26,797 nt of DNA, from contig CAYNLG010000055.1 in assembly GCA_964397995.1 (NCBI GenBank), positions 1 through 26,797 of the forward strand. The letters run 5' to 3'. This document shows positions 1 through 7,285 of this stretch, one piece after another. The DNA comes from CAYNLG01 sp964397995 (GTDB lineage: Bacteria > Planctomycetota > Phycisphaerae > FEN-1346). How positions within the stretch are numbered: the stretch's first letter is position 1; every line of letters starts with the position of its first letter. The position numbers were made by a program, and so were the translations under genes. The notes under the pieces were generated by a model. That model had not been told where the DNA came from. It saw nothing but the letters and a program-made list of their open reading frames with translations, and did no database searches.

Positions 1-49
1 ATCCGGGCAGTAGAGACTCTCATAACGCCTGGGTCAAGTTTTGGGGAGC

Positions 50-293
50 AGGCCAGCGCTCTCGATTGCTGCCAACATCGCCGAGGGCAACGGCCGATTC
101 ACCAAGGCCGACCGCCGCAACTTCTTTACGATCGCCCGTGGCTCGGCCCAGGAATGCGTTCCTCTGCTGGAGATCGCCCGTCGCCGTGGGTTCATCGACG
201 AAGCCGTCCACGCCAGACTCCGCGCCGACCTTGAGACCATCGCCAAGATGCTCTCCGGTCCTGATCAACGGCCTGGGCAAACGGAAGTCCTGA
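50..293 (+). pseudogene. Broken four-helix-bundle (S23/intervening-sequence type) protein remnant
   Basis: The peptide from about 56 contains SIAANIAEG, then a Phe-rich ARGSAQE helix and a closing KMLSG. These are hallmarks of the small four-helix-bundle family (about 120 residues) often called 23S rRNA intervening-sequence proteins, whose function is not settled. The usual first helix (30-40 residues ahead of the NIAEG segment) is missing. Upstream there is only a TTG at 41 and no family-like sequence. At about 260 the frame must skip one base: after KMLSG the expected ending LINGLGKRKS and a TGA at 291-293 lie in the next frame. In the original frame the ORF runs on to 529 with no family resemblance. 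Loss of the first helix plus an extra C in the GGTCC stretch makes this a pseudogene or fragment. A sequencing error could explain the frameshift but not the missing N-terminus. Confidence 0.6.
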
Positions 294-695
294 CGGGTCG
301 GGTCGGCGAGGTCGCGCCACTACGCGTTGACGCCGTGCCGATGGGGCCAGCCAGACTGCCGCACGCGTTCCGTCACAGCAACGAGATGCGGCTCGGCTGG
401 ACCTGTTCGACGCTGATGAATCCATCGGCTCGGGCCGGGCATTTGCCAAGCGACACTTCCTCGGACCGGCGGGGGCTGTCCGGCAAGGGCTTGGCGAGGA
501 GATTTTCCGGAAAAATGTTCGTGCTGTAAGTCCTTTAGTCACATGGACTTATCGCAGCCCTCCAGCCCTCCAGCCGCAGGAGTGGCTTGACAGGGCCCGG
601 ATATCGTGGATACTTATAGTGGAGTCGGCTAAGCGCGGGCTTCGCGGTGAAGCACGGTCATTCACGCTTTGAAGCAGCAAGACCGGGGGAAGGCA
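294..695. other. Gene-poor stretch with a promoter
   Basis: No convincing gene is seen in these 402 bases. One forward frame stays open from about 331 to 671 without a start codon and may be a degraded remnant or chance in GC-rich DNA. Around 555-575 there is a short tandem CAGCCCTC-like repeat. A promoter for the PEP-CTERM gene lies at 587-614 and a ribosome binding site just before 696. Confidence 0.4.
587..614 (+). promoter_or_regulatory. Probable sigma-70 promoter of the PEP-CTERM gene
   Basis: A perfect -35 hexamer TTGACA (587-592) is followed after 16 bases by GATACT (609-614), a 4/6 match to the -10 consensus. A TATAGT at 615-620 matches better but sits too far away (22 bases). The predicted leader is about 75 nt. 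Confidence 0.45.
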
Positions 696-1412
696 ATGTT
701 TACGAAACGAGTTCTCGTTGCGGGGTTGGCGGCCGTCTTGGTCGGCGCCGGCCACGCCGCGGGCGGGATAATCGTCGAGTACGGGTTCGGCACGGTCGAG
801 TCGCCCTCGTGGGCCTCGTCGGATGCCGACGCCAACACGACCGCGAGCGCCCTGACCGAGGGGCCCGGCATTGACGGTACGCAGCACGGCTTTTCCACCG
901 AGTCTGTCAAAGGGGAGTTGGAGGACGGGGGCAATCCGCCTATCGCGTACTCCGCCACGAGCAACAACTTCAACACGAACTCGTCGTTCGCAGACGGCGA
1001 TTACCTTGCGTTCTCGGTCACGGCGGTCGGTTCGGTGACGGACTGGAACCAGATGAGCGTCGACTGGTTCAGAAGCGATGCAACCAACTACTCGTTGCGG
1101 CTTCTGACCAGCCTGACCGACATCGACGCCAACTTCGTCCAAGTGGGCAGCGACACGGGCTTCGGGCCGACCGACGACGACGCCTGGGAGGCGGCTCCGA
1201 CGATCGACCTGAGTTCGCTGGGGGCTCTCGGCGGGGCCGAGACCCGGTATTTCCGCCTGCTCATTAGCGCAAACAACGGCAGTTTCTCCAACAAACGCTC
1301 GCTGGGTCTGGACAACATCAAAGTTGACGGGACCACCGTCCCCGAGCCGGCGACGCTGGCCCTTCTGGGCCTTGGCGGCCTTGGTCTGCTCCTTAGGCGC
1401 AAGCGGCGCTGA
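696..1412 (+). CDS. PEP-CTERM sorting-domain protein
   Basis: A 238-residue exported protein of unknown task. The N-terminus (MFTKRVLVAGLAAVLVGAGH) is a signal peptide, with cleavage likely after about Ala22. The C-terminus has VPEPATLALLGLG (Pro216-Glu217-Pro218), a hydrophobic helix and a final RRKRR. This is the standard PEP-CTERM signal, which in other bacteria is recognised by an exosortase that moves the protein to the surface or extracellular matrix. The middle is Ser/Thr/Asn/Gly-rich and of beta character (a GLDNIKVDG segment just before the tail), as in many planctomycete PEP-CTERM proteins. No enzymatic motif was seen. ATG 696 is preferred over the upstream TTG at 669 because the signal peptide starts there and GGGGGAAGG lies just ahead. 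No exosortase gene is in the window. Confidence 0.9.
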   Translation: MFTKRVLVAGLAAVLVGAGHAAGGIIVEYGFGTVESPSWASSDADANTTASALTEGPGIDGTQHGFSTESVKGELEDGGNPPIAYSATSNNFNTNSSFADGDYLAFSVTAVGSVTDWNQMSVDWFRSDATNYSLRLLTSLTDIDANFVQVGSDTGFGPTDDDAWEAAPTIDLSSLGALGGAETRYFRLLISANNGSFSNKRSLGLDNIKVDGTTVPEPATLALLGLGGLGLLLRRKRR

Positions 1413-1496
1413 GGCGGAAGAACTGAAGTCCAGGCGTCCTCACCCGGGCGGCCCTCGCGGCCGCTCGTGTCTTGCGCCGAAAGGGGACTGGCTCCG

Positions 1497-1913
1497 ATGC
1501 GCTACGCCACGTGGCTGCTCGCCGGACTGGTCGCCGCCTGCCTCGTCACCGCCGGCTGCACCCCGAAGGGCGCCAAGACCGTCATGTCCCTGGTGTCCGA
1601 ACCGAACCTCGAAATCGGCCACATCTGGTTCCACGGCATCTCGCCGACCCAGGTCGGGGTCCACGCCCGCATCCAGAACGACGGCAACGAGCACGCCACG
1701 CAGCCCTTCCGGGTGCTTATTTTCAACCAGACGACCGGCGGGGCCCCGATGGTCATGCATTTCCAGCACGGCCTCAAGGCGGACCAGAGCCGCGTGATCC
1801 ATGCATCGCTTGCGGCCACGTCGGGCCAGGTAATCGTCGTCCGCATCGACCCGGACGACCACGTCGCGGAATCGGACGAGGGCGACAACGTACGAAAGAA
1901 GCCGGCGCCGTGA
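1497..1913 (+). CDS. Small CARDB-like lipoprotein
   Basis: A 138-residue predicted lipoprotein. The signal peptide ends in the lipobox VTAGC with Cys21 as the lipidation site. The mature part resembles a CARDB-type immunoglobulin-like module: EIGHIWF early, VGVHARIQNDGNEHATQPFRV in the middle, and VVRIDPDDHVAESDEGDN near the end. In CARDB proteins that last pattern (D-P-x-x-x-V-x-E-x-x-E-x-D-N) closes the fold. Such modules usually mediate adhesion or protein contacts, so a surface-exposed periplasmic or outer-membrane role is inferred, and the partner is unknown. ATG 1497 is chosen over an upstream GTG or TTG because the signal peptide begins there, with AAGGGG about 10 bases ahead. The gene ends 58 bases before the antiporter and may share transcription with it, although a possible TAGAAT -10 lies at 1936-1941. 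Confidence 0.75.
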   Translation: MRYATWLLAGLVAACLVTAGCTPKGAKTVMSLVSEPNLEIGHIWFHGISPTQVGVHARIQNDGNEHATQPFRVLIFNQTTGGAPMVMHFQHGLKADQSRVIHASLAATSGQVIVVRIDPDDHVAESDEGDNVRKKPAP

Positions 1914-1971
1914 TGCCCGGCGCGAGGCGAGATGCTAGAATCGGGCGTGGACCCTCACGACCGGGAGGCCC

Positions 1972-3183
1972 ATGACCGAGCAGCTCATCCTGGAACTGGC
2001 CGTCGTGGTCGTCGGCGCCGGCCTGCTGGCGGCCGCGGCCCATTTCCTGCGCCAGCCGCTCATCGTCGCGTACCTGGCGGCCGGCTTCCTGCTGGGGCCG
2101 CACAGCCCGGTCCCGGCTCTGCGGCTGGTCCGCGAGGAGACCTTCCTGCGGGCCGCAGGAGGCCTGGGGCTGGTGCTGCTGCTCTTCCTTCTGGGCTTGG
2201 TGCTGCACCCGGAACGGCTGCGGAGGGTCTTCCGCGAAACAGCCTTGGTGACGGTCTCGACGGCGGCGGTGTTCTTCGGCCTGGTCACGGGAGCGATGCT
2301 CGTCTTGGGTCGGCTGCTGCCCGTTCGGCTTCCGATTGATGCCGGCGACGCCCTGCTCATCGGCGCCGCCATGGCCCTCTCGTCGACGCTCCTCGTCGTG
2401 AAGCTTCTGCCGACGCGTCGGCTGCACGAGTCGGACGTGGGGACGCTTGCCATCGGCGTCCTCATCATCCAGGACCTTCTGGCCGTGGCCACGCTGGTCG
2501 TCCTGGCGGCCGTGGCCGGAACAGGTCATGACGACCTGCCGGGCCTGGCGTGGCGGATGCCCCTGGGGATTCTGATGCTGGTGGCGGCGTTTCCGGCAGA
2601 GGCCTGGCTGCTGCGGCCCGTCATGGCCCGGGTGGAGCAATACACGGAGCTGCTCTTCGTCCTGGGCCTGGCGTGGTGCTTCGCCCTGGCCGAGGGGGCC
2701 GAGCACCTCGGCTTCTCCCGGGAGATCGGGGCGTTCGTCGCGGGCCTGGCCCTGGCGCGAAGCCCCCTGAGCCTGTATATCTGGGAGCGGGTCGCCCCCC
2801 TGCGGGACTTCTTCATCGTCCTGCTCTTCTTCAGCCTGGGGGCCATGGTTGACGTATACACGCCTGGCATGGCGACGGCATCCGCCGTCGCGGCCGTCAT
2901 GGCGGGCGGCCTGATCCTCGTCAAGCCGCTGGTCTTCCGAACGGCGCTGCGGGCGTTTGGCGAGCCCCCGGCCCTCGCCCGGGAGGCCGGCTGGAGGCTG
3001 GGCCAAGCCAGCGAGTTCGGCCTCGTCATCGCGTTTCTGGCGCGGGACCGTGGCCTGATCGGCCTGCAGGTCTTTGAGCTGATCCTCGTCGCGGCCCTGC
3101 TCTCGTTCGCCCTATCGACGTACATCGTGGTGTACCGGTACCCGACGCCGCTCGGGGTCAGCCGGGAGATGCACGTGATCTGA
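1972..3183 (+). CDS. CPA2-family monovalent cation:proton antiporter (membrane domain only)
   Basis: A 403-residue inner-membrane protein with about 12 hydrophobic helices, matching the Na+/H+ exchanger domain of the CPA2 (KefB/KefC/YbaL) family. Visible family motifs are ALSSTLLVVKLLP (about 135-147), the LIIQDLLAV helix with the Gln167-Asp168 pair, IGAFVAGLALARS followed by PLRDFFIVLLFFSLGAMVD, and the LGQASEFGLVIAFLA helix near the C-terminus. It should exchange K+ or Na+ for protons. Most KefB-type proteins carry a cytoplasmic TrkA-N/RCK domain after the membrane part. This one stops soon after the last helix, so nucleotide or glutathione gating through an attached RCK domain is not expected. 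ATG 1972 follows GGGAGG closely. No frameshift into an RCK domain was found downstream, where the oppositely oriented anti-sigma gene begins. Confidence 0.9.
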   Translation: MTEQLILELAVVVVGAGLLAAAAHFLRQPLIVAYLAAGFLLGPHSPVPALRLVREETFLRAAGGLGLVLLLFLLGLVLHPERLRRVFRETALVTVSTAAVFFGLVTGAMLVLGRLLPVRLPIDAGDALLIGAAMALSSTLLVVKLLPTRRLHESDVGTLAIGVLIIQDLLAVATLVVLAAVAGTGHDDLPGLAWRMPLGILMLVAAFPAEAWLLRPVMARVEQYTELLFVLGLAWCFALAEGAEHLGFSREIGAFVAGLALARSPLSLYIWERVAPLRDFFIVLLFFSLGAMVDVYTPGMATASAVAAVMAGGLILVKPLVFRTALRAFGEPPALAREAGWRLGQASEFGLVIAFLARDRGLIGLQVFELILVAALLSFALSTYIVVYRYPTPLGVSREMHVI

Positions 3184-3213
3184 ACCGGGCCGGACGGCTG
3201 CCTGAAGGACGGA

Positions 3214-3912
3214 TCATTGGCCCCCGGCCACGTCCTCGCGCAAGCGCACGATTCGGGCCGTCACCGCCCCGCGGGCAAGGTCCGTTTCCAGGTCGAGCGG
3301 CAGGTCGTCGTTGCCGGCCAGGGCCGCGAACGCCCGCTCCAGGTACTCAAACTCGGCCGCCAATGCCGGCGACGCCCCGGTTTGGGCCTCGCCCAGGCGG
3401 TCGGCCAGGGCCAGTTCGCGCGACGCCTCGCGGGCCCGGGCGCGGGTGTCGGCCCGCTCCGCGGGGTCCACGTAAACGAATCGGACGGCGACGCGCTCGG
3501 CCTCGTCCAGCACCGGCGCGGTCCGCCGCGCCCAGTCCGACCGCGTCACGTGGGTCAGCCCCATGAGGGCAAACACGACAATCGAGGCCGCCACGCTAAG
3601 GACCGCGGCCACGCGGCCGGGCGGCCCGCGATCGCCCACCAACTGCCGCTTCGCGTGCGTGACGCGGGCGGTGAAGAACGCCCCGCGGCGACGGAGATCG
3701 TCCGTGACCGTCTCCGCCACGTCGGGTACCGGCCTGTCGGCCCAGGCGTCGGCGGCGTTACGGACCAACCGGTCAACCCGTCTCAGCCGGTTCAGGGCGG
3801 CCTGGCAGAGGGGGCACTTGGCCAAGTGCTCGGCCACGGCCTCGGTCCGCCGGCACGGCAAATCGCCGTCCAGGTACCGGCTGAGCACGGGTTCGGGGAC
3901 GCAACGTGCCAT
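3214..3912 (-). CDS. Membrane anti-sigma factor with zf-HC2 zinc finger
   Basis: A 232-residue protein partnering the ECF sigma factor encoded immediately upstream. The N-terminal zinc-binding anti-sigma domain shows the HC2 pattern HLAKCPLC (His29, Cys33, Cys36), with earlier cysteines at 4 and 20. The family is known to hold its sigma factor inactive at the membrane. A single membrane helix spans about residues 101-120. The roughly 110-residue outer part is Ala/Arg/Glu-rich, helical-looking and otherwise unrecognised, and is presumably the sensor. The start codon overlaps the sigma stop codon (TGATG on the minus strand), which implies translational coupling and balanced synthesis. The release mechanism is not evident. 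An M48 protease is encoded nearby, but any link is speculation. Confidence 0.88.
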   Translation of the reverse strand: MARCVPEPVLSRYLDGDLPCRRTEAVAEHLAKCPLCQAALNRLRRVDRLVRNAADAWADRPVPDVAETVTDDLRRRGAFFTARVTHAKRQLVGDRGPPGRVAAVLSVAASIVVFALMGLTHVTRSDWARRTAPVLDEAERVAVRFVYVDPAERADTRARAREASRELALADRLGEAQTGASPALAAEFEYLERAFAALAGNDDLPLDLETDLARGAVTARIVRLREDVAGGQ

Positions 3913-4625
3913 CAGGCGTCCTCCCCGCCGTCGGCGCCCGGCGAGGCCATGCGCTCAAGGTACTCGGCCGCGCGGCCGCGCCGGAGTTCGGCCTCCAACT
4001 CCTTGCGGGCCCGGAAGAGGCGGCTTCGGACGGCCCCGACCGTCAGGCCCAGGTCCTCGGCAATCTCATCGTAGCTCAGCCCCTCGGAGGCCCTGAGTAA
4101 CAGCACGCTCCTCAGGTGGGGCTCCAGGGCGCCGATGGCCGCCCGGACGGAGTCCACGGCCTCGGCGGTCTCCAAGCGGCTGGACGGGCGGACGACGTGG
4201 CGGGCGATGGGATGCTCGCGGAGGGCCGCCAGCTTCCGCTGCCGCGCGTCTTCCTTGCGCCAGTGGTCGACCACCAGATTCGTGGCCACCCGGCGCAGCC
4301 ACGCCGGCAGCGTCTCGACCGACTCGCACTCCCCGAGGTTCCGCCAAAGCCGGATGAACACCTCCTGGGCCAGGTCTTCGGCCACGGAGGGGCGACGGAC
4401 CAAGCGGCGAATGAGGCCGTAGGTGGGGCCCTGGAACCGGGCGACAAGGGCCGCGAACGCGTCGGCGTCGCCGGCCTGGGCCGCCTCCAGCAGCCCCGCT
4501 GGGGCGCTGCGGCGCCCCGCGACCGCCTCGGAGAGCGCCGCCAGCCGCTGCGTCTGCGCTGCCGCCACCGCCGTCATGCCTGACCTCGATTCCACGGGCG
4601 TCTCACCTTCTTGGACGCGTCCCAT
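3912..4625 (-). CDS. ECF (RpoE-like) RNA polymerase sigma factor
   Basis: A 237-residue group IV sigma-70 factor. Region 2 runs from about DADAFAALVARF through AEDLAQEVFIRLWRNL to ATNLVVDHWRKEDARQ. Region 4 has LRSVLLLRASEGLSYDEIAEDLGLTVGAVRSRL, the helix-turn-helix that reads the -35 element. Two starts are possible. ATG 4625 has GAGAGGG upstream and lies about 30 nt below a perfect TATAAT. ATG 4577 has GAGG upstream and would remove 16 residues of a low-complexity N-terminus. The longer form is given. The stop overlaps the anti-sigma start. The promoter region is shared with the divergent S24 repressor, so cross-regulation is plausible. No ECF-type GGAAC -35 is evident ahead of the gene, so autoregulation is not supported by the sequence. 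Confidence 0.9.
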   Translation of the reverse strand: MGRVQEGETPVESRSGMTAVAAAQTQRLAALSEAVAGRRSAPAGLLEAAQAGDADAFAALVARFQGPTYGLIRRLVRRPSVAEDLAQEVFIRLWRNLGECESVETLPAWLRRVATNLVVDHWRKEDARQRKLAALREHPIARHVVRPSSRLETAEAVDSVRAAIGALEPHLRSVLLLRASEGLSYDEIAEDLGLTVGAVRSRLFRARKELEAELRRGRAAEYLERMASPGADGGEDA

Positions 4626-4661
4626 GGGCGGCCCTCTCACGGAAAATCCGGCTCCTACTTC

Positions 4662-4667
4662 ATTATA
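4662..4667 (-). promoter_or_regulatory. -10 element of the sigma/anti-sigma operon
   Basis: The minus strand reads a perfect TATAAT here, which would place the transcript start near 4655 and give a leader of about 30 nt to ATG 4625. No good -35 hexamer lies 16-18 bases upstream (TTGCGG is only 12 away). The promoter may be weak, activated, or dependent on another contact. Confidence 0.45.
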
Positions 4668-4711
4668 CGCCCATCCGGCCCGCAACGCGGGAGGGTGTCC
4701 GAAGAATGCAC

Positions 4712-4741
4712 TTGCCACGATGGGCCGAGGTCGGCTACAAT
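4712..4741 (+). promoter_or_regulatory. Promoter of the S24 repressor gene
   Basis: TTGCCA (4712-4717) and TACAAT (4736-4741) are separated by 18 bases, a good housekeeping promoter. The expected start near 4748 falls inside the palindrome at 4741-4754. The leader to the start codon would be about 98 nt. Confidence 0.6.
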
Positions 4742-4754
4742 TCGTGTATACGAA
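4741..4754. promoter_or_regulatory. Candidate operator palindrome for the S24 repressor
   Basis: TTCGT-GTAT-ACGAA is a perfect 5+5 dyad that overlaps the end of the -10 and the predicted transcript start of the repressor gene. Occupation would block its own promoter, as LexA and CI operators do. A weaker dyad, GCGAA-ACG-TTCGC, lies in the leader at 4795-4807. Binding by this particular repressor is inferred from position only. Confidence 0.5.
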
Positions 4755-4845
4755 CGGCCGATATCCCCCGCAGAGCATCTTGGCCGCCCATCGGGCGAAA
4801 CGTTCGCATTTGTGGCCGGTTTCCCGGCGCCGGCAGGGAGGGTGG

Positions 4846-5847
4846 ATGATGGCGAATGCGGATAATCCCGACAGCGTCTCGGCCAGGCTTTGCCACCTGC
4901 GCGAACAGGTCTTCGGCCCGCGGGGGCGGGCCGCCATGGCCCGCACCGTCGGCGTCAGTTCCTCGACCTACCACTACTACGAGAAAGGCCGGCCGCCGCC
5001 CGCCGACCTCCTCGCCCGGGCTGCCGACGTCACCGGCGCGAGCCTCGAGTGGCTCCTGGCGGGGCGCGGGGTACCCTTCCCGGACCCGGCCCAGGAGGCC
5101 GATCCGCCGCTGCCAGAGGCCGTTTGTGAGGCCTTGGACCGGTTCAGAGCGGCCGTCGAGCCCGGGCCGACCCTCCCGGCGGCGCGTACCGCCCTGGCCC
5201 GGATTCTCAGCGAGGTCGTGGACCGTCTGCCGGGAAACCCGCTCTCGCCCTGGGAGCCGTGCACGGTCGAGACGGAGCCGCGGTGGGTGCCGGTCCTGGG
5301 GCGGACGGCGGCCGGGGTTCCCGCGGCCTGGGAGGCCTACTTCGCGGGGGAGGAGGACCCGGGCGTGCTGGACGACCTGCTCGCCCGGGCCGAGGGTCGC
5401 GGCGGCTGGGCCCGAGGGGCGGCCGTGTCAGCGGCAGACCCGGAAGGCGAGCCCGACGCGGCAGCGCTGCACGCGGCGGCCCTCGTGCAACTCGCGGAAC
5501 CGACGGCCGAGGGTGTCTGCGAGTTCGTGGACGTGCCGCACGCCGACGAGGCCCTGGCGGGGGCTGTGGCGTTCCGCGTTGACGGCGACAGCATGAGCCC
5601 GCGCATCCGCGACGGCGACATCGTCCTCTGCTGCCGCGACCTGCCGCCCCGCCCCGGCGGGACGGCCGTCGTGAAGCTCCGCGGGCGGATCGGCCTCACG
5701 GTGAAGCTCTGGCGCGAAGCCGGCGAGCGCGTGCACCTGATCCCGATCAACGAGGCGTACGATCCAACGCTCCACGTCCGGGGGGACGTCCTCTGGGCGG
5801 CCCGGGTGCTCTATGTCCTCCGGACCCAGGACCGTCGCGAGGCTTAG
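4846..5847 (+). CDS. XRE/S24-type self-cleaving repressor (LexA/CI-like)
   Basis: A 333-residue regulator. The N-terminal 70 residues look like an XRE helix-turn-helix: ARTVGVSSSTYHYYEKGRPP, then a segment ending SLEWLLAGRG. The C-terminal half is an S24 peptidase fold with catalytic Ser249 in DGDSMSP and Lys277 in AVVKLRG. A LexA/CI-type cleavage sequence VPVLGRTAAGVP places the scissile bond at Ala156-Gly157. In LexA about 35 residues separate the cleavage site and the Ser. Here it is about 92, with an Ala/Glu-rich insertion. In this family RecA-DNA filaments or another signal trigger self-cleavage and derepression. ATG 4846 or 4849 is the likely start, behind GGGAGGG. The promoter and palindrome upstream suggest autoregulation. 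No phage genes are nearby, so a stand-alone stress regulator is more likely than a prophage repressor. The 3' end overlaps the convergent M48 frame. Confidence 0.88.
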   Translation: MMANADNPDSVSARLCHLREQVFGPRGRAAMARTVGVSSSTYHYYEKGRPPPADLLARAADVTGASLEWLLAGRGVPFPDPAQEADPPLPEAVCEALDRFRAAVEPGPTLPAARTALARILSEVVDRLPGNPLSPWEPCTVETEPRWVPVLGRTAAGVPAAWEAYFAGEEDPGVLDDLLARAEGRGGWARGAAVSAADPEGEPDAAALHAAALVQLAEPTAEGVCEFVDVPHADEALAGAVAFRVDGDSMSPRIRDGDIVLCCRDLPPRPGGTAVVKLRGRIGLTVKLWREAGERVHLIPINEAYDPTLHVRGDVLWAARVLYVLRTQDRREA

Positions 5848-7272
5848 GACGGTCAGGGCGGCCGTCACGAGAAAGAGGGCCAGCAGCCCCGTGACGGTCC
5901 GGAGAGCGGCCATCCGGCGCTCGAACCGCCACACCTCCCCGGGCCGGGCCAGCATCCGCTCCAGGAACGCGCGCCGCCGCGCCACGCTGAAGTGCCGCCA
6001 GCCCCCCTGCGTCTCGGCCGACCCATTCAGGCGGGCGATCGTTCGGAGGGCCGAGATGAAGACGCCCACCCGGTGCTCGCAGAGCCCGCCGACTGCCAGG
6101 CCGCCCTCGGTCGGCACAAGGGCCGAGCGGCCGGCGTTGGGAGGCGAGCAGCCAACGGGGCAGGACGTCGCGCGGCAGGCGTAGAGGTCGCTCTGAAGCT
6201 CGCACCGGCGTGACACCGCCCCGAAGCCGAACCACCAGAAGATCAGGATGGTGCCCGGTACGGCCAGGCTGACGAGCCAGGACCACGGGCTGATGGCCGC
6301 CAGGACCATGCCCACCAGCAGGGCGCCGCTGGCGCCCCCGGCCCCCAGCAGCAGGTAGTAGAGGACGTGGTGGTGCCGGGCGTGGGCCACTTCGTGGGCG
6401 AAGACGGCCTCGGTCTGCGCCTCCGAGAGGCTCAGCATGAGGGCGTCGGTAATCAGGATATAGCGGAGCGGCCCCACGAGGCCGACCATGCACCCGTTGG
6501 CGATGGTCAGGTTCGAACGCCAGACCAGAATCTCGCGGATGCCGATCCGGGCCCGGTGGCCCAGGGCCTCCAGACGGCCCCGGAGCGGGCCGGTCGGCAG
6601 CGGCTCGGTCCGCCAGCAAAGGCGCAGCCACGGCCCCGCCAGCATCCCGGCCGCCAGCAGGAGCCCGAACATGGCGACGGCGGCCAGCGGGGCCGAGTCC
6701 GGCTCGCCCCAGAGGTGGACGATCACGTCCTGGGCCCCGATCAGGAGGATAATCGGCCCCAGCAGCACGAGCACGTACTGGCGGAACATAAAAGCCACGT
6801 ACCGCGGCAGCGTCCACTGGGGCGGTGTCGTCAAGGCCCCGGCCCGTAGCCACAGGGCCGCCCGCATCCGCCTGTCGGCCCAGTAGAGGGCGACCCATGA
6901 GACCAGCCAGATGACCAGCATGGGCAGGAACGCCAGGAGGAACGCCGGCAGAGCCCACGCGTGGCTCCCCGCCCAGTGGACCGCCAGGGCCCGCCACTCC
7001 AGGACGTACAGAATGTATGCGAAGGCCCCGACGCCGAGCAGGCGGTAGATGCGGCTGAGGCGGCCCACGTGCCGCAGGAACCGCTGCTCGTCCACCGCCA
7101 GCAGCCGCTCGCGGAGCATCACCAGCCCGCCGAGCGCGAGCCCCGCCACGAAGACGCCGACCAGCACGCCGACCGTCGCCAGCAGCGTCCACGCGGCGCT
7201 TGGGGCGCGCGCGCCAGCGGTGTCAACGGCCATCAGTGCCAAGAGCAGGCTCAGCAGGACGGGTCCGTACAT
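5428..7272 (-). CDS. M48-family membrane metalloprotease
   Basis: A zinc peptidase with many membrane helices, related to HtpX/Ste24 enzymes. The zinc site is visible: FAHEVAHARHHH gives His293, Glu294 and His297, and CELQSDLYA supplies Glu358 as third ligand. Several hydrophobic helices precede the active site, two follow it, and another occurs near 470-490 (VTGLLALFLVTAALTV). Such proteases act at the inner membrane in protein quality control or processing. ATG 7272 lies 13 nt after the preceding gene's stop, behind GGGGGG, so it is the last gene of the serine operon. The frame stays open to 5428, lying 420 bases antisense over the S24 gene. The last 140 or so residues look like a shadow of that gene. 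The adjacent frame has stops at about 5811-5845, so an indel near the natural end is likely. The catalytic call is firm and the C-terminus is not. Confidence 0.8.
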   Translation of the reverse strand: MYGPVLLSLLLALMAVDTAGARAPSAAWTLLATVGVLVGVFVAGLALGGLVMLRERLLAVDEQRFLRHVGRLSRIYRLLGVGAFAYILYVLEWRALAVHWAGSHAWALPAFLLAFLPMLVIWLVSWVALYWADRRMRAALWLRAGALTTPPQWTLPRYVAFMFRQYVLVLLGPIILLIGAQDVIVHLWGEPDSAPLAAVAMFGLLLAAGMLAGPWLRLCWRTEPLPTGPLRGRLEALGHRARIGIREILVWRSNLTIANGCMVGLVGPLRYILITDALMLSLSEAQTEAVFAHEVAHARHHHVLYYLLLGAGGASGALLVGMVLAAISPWSWLVSLAVPGTILIFWWFGFGAVSRRCELQSDLYACRATSCPVGCSPPNAGRSALVPTEGGLAVGGLCEHRVGVFISALRTIARLNGSAETQGGWRHFSVARRRAFLERMLARPGEVWRFERRMAALRTVTGLLALFLVTAALTVLSLATVLGPEDIEHPGRPEDVPPDVERWIVRLVDRDQVHALAGFAPELHREADPPAELHDGRPAGAGRQVAAAEDDVAVADARAHAVAVNAERHSPRQGLVGVRHVHELADTLGRRFRELHEGRRVQRCRVGLAFRVCR

Positions 7273-7285
7273 CGGCCCCCCGGAG

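Noticed and set aside
331..671. Open forward frame with a partly protein-like end
   Set aside because: No start codon, and no family resemblance firm enough to call a gene.
1448..1464. GCGGCC/GGCCGC hairpin after the PEP-CTERM gene as terminator
   Set aside because: Only six pairs and no T-run follows; not enough for an intrinsic terminator.
4846..5847. Prophage CI repressor marking a prophage
   Set aside because: No integrase, structural or lysis genes lie nearby, and both flanks are ordinary chromosomal genes.
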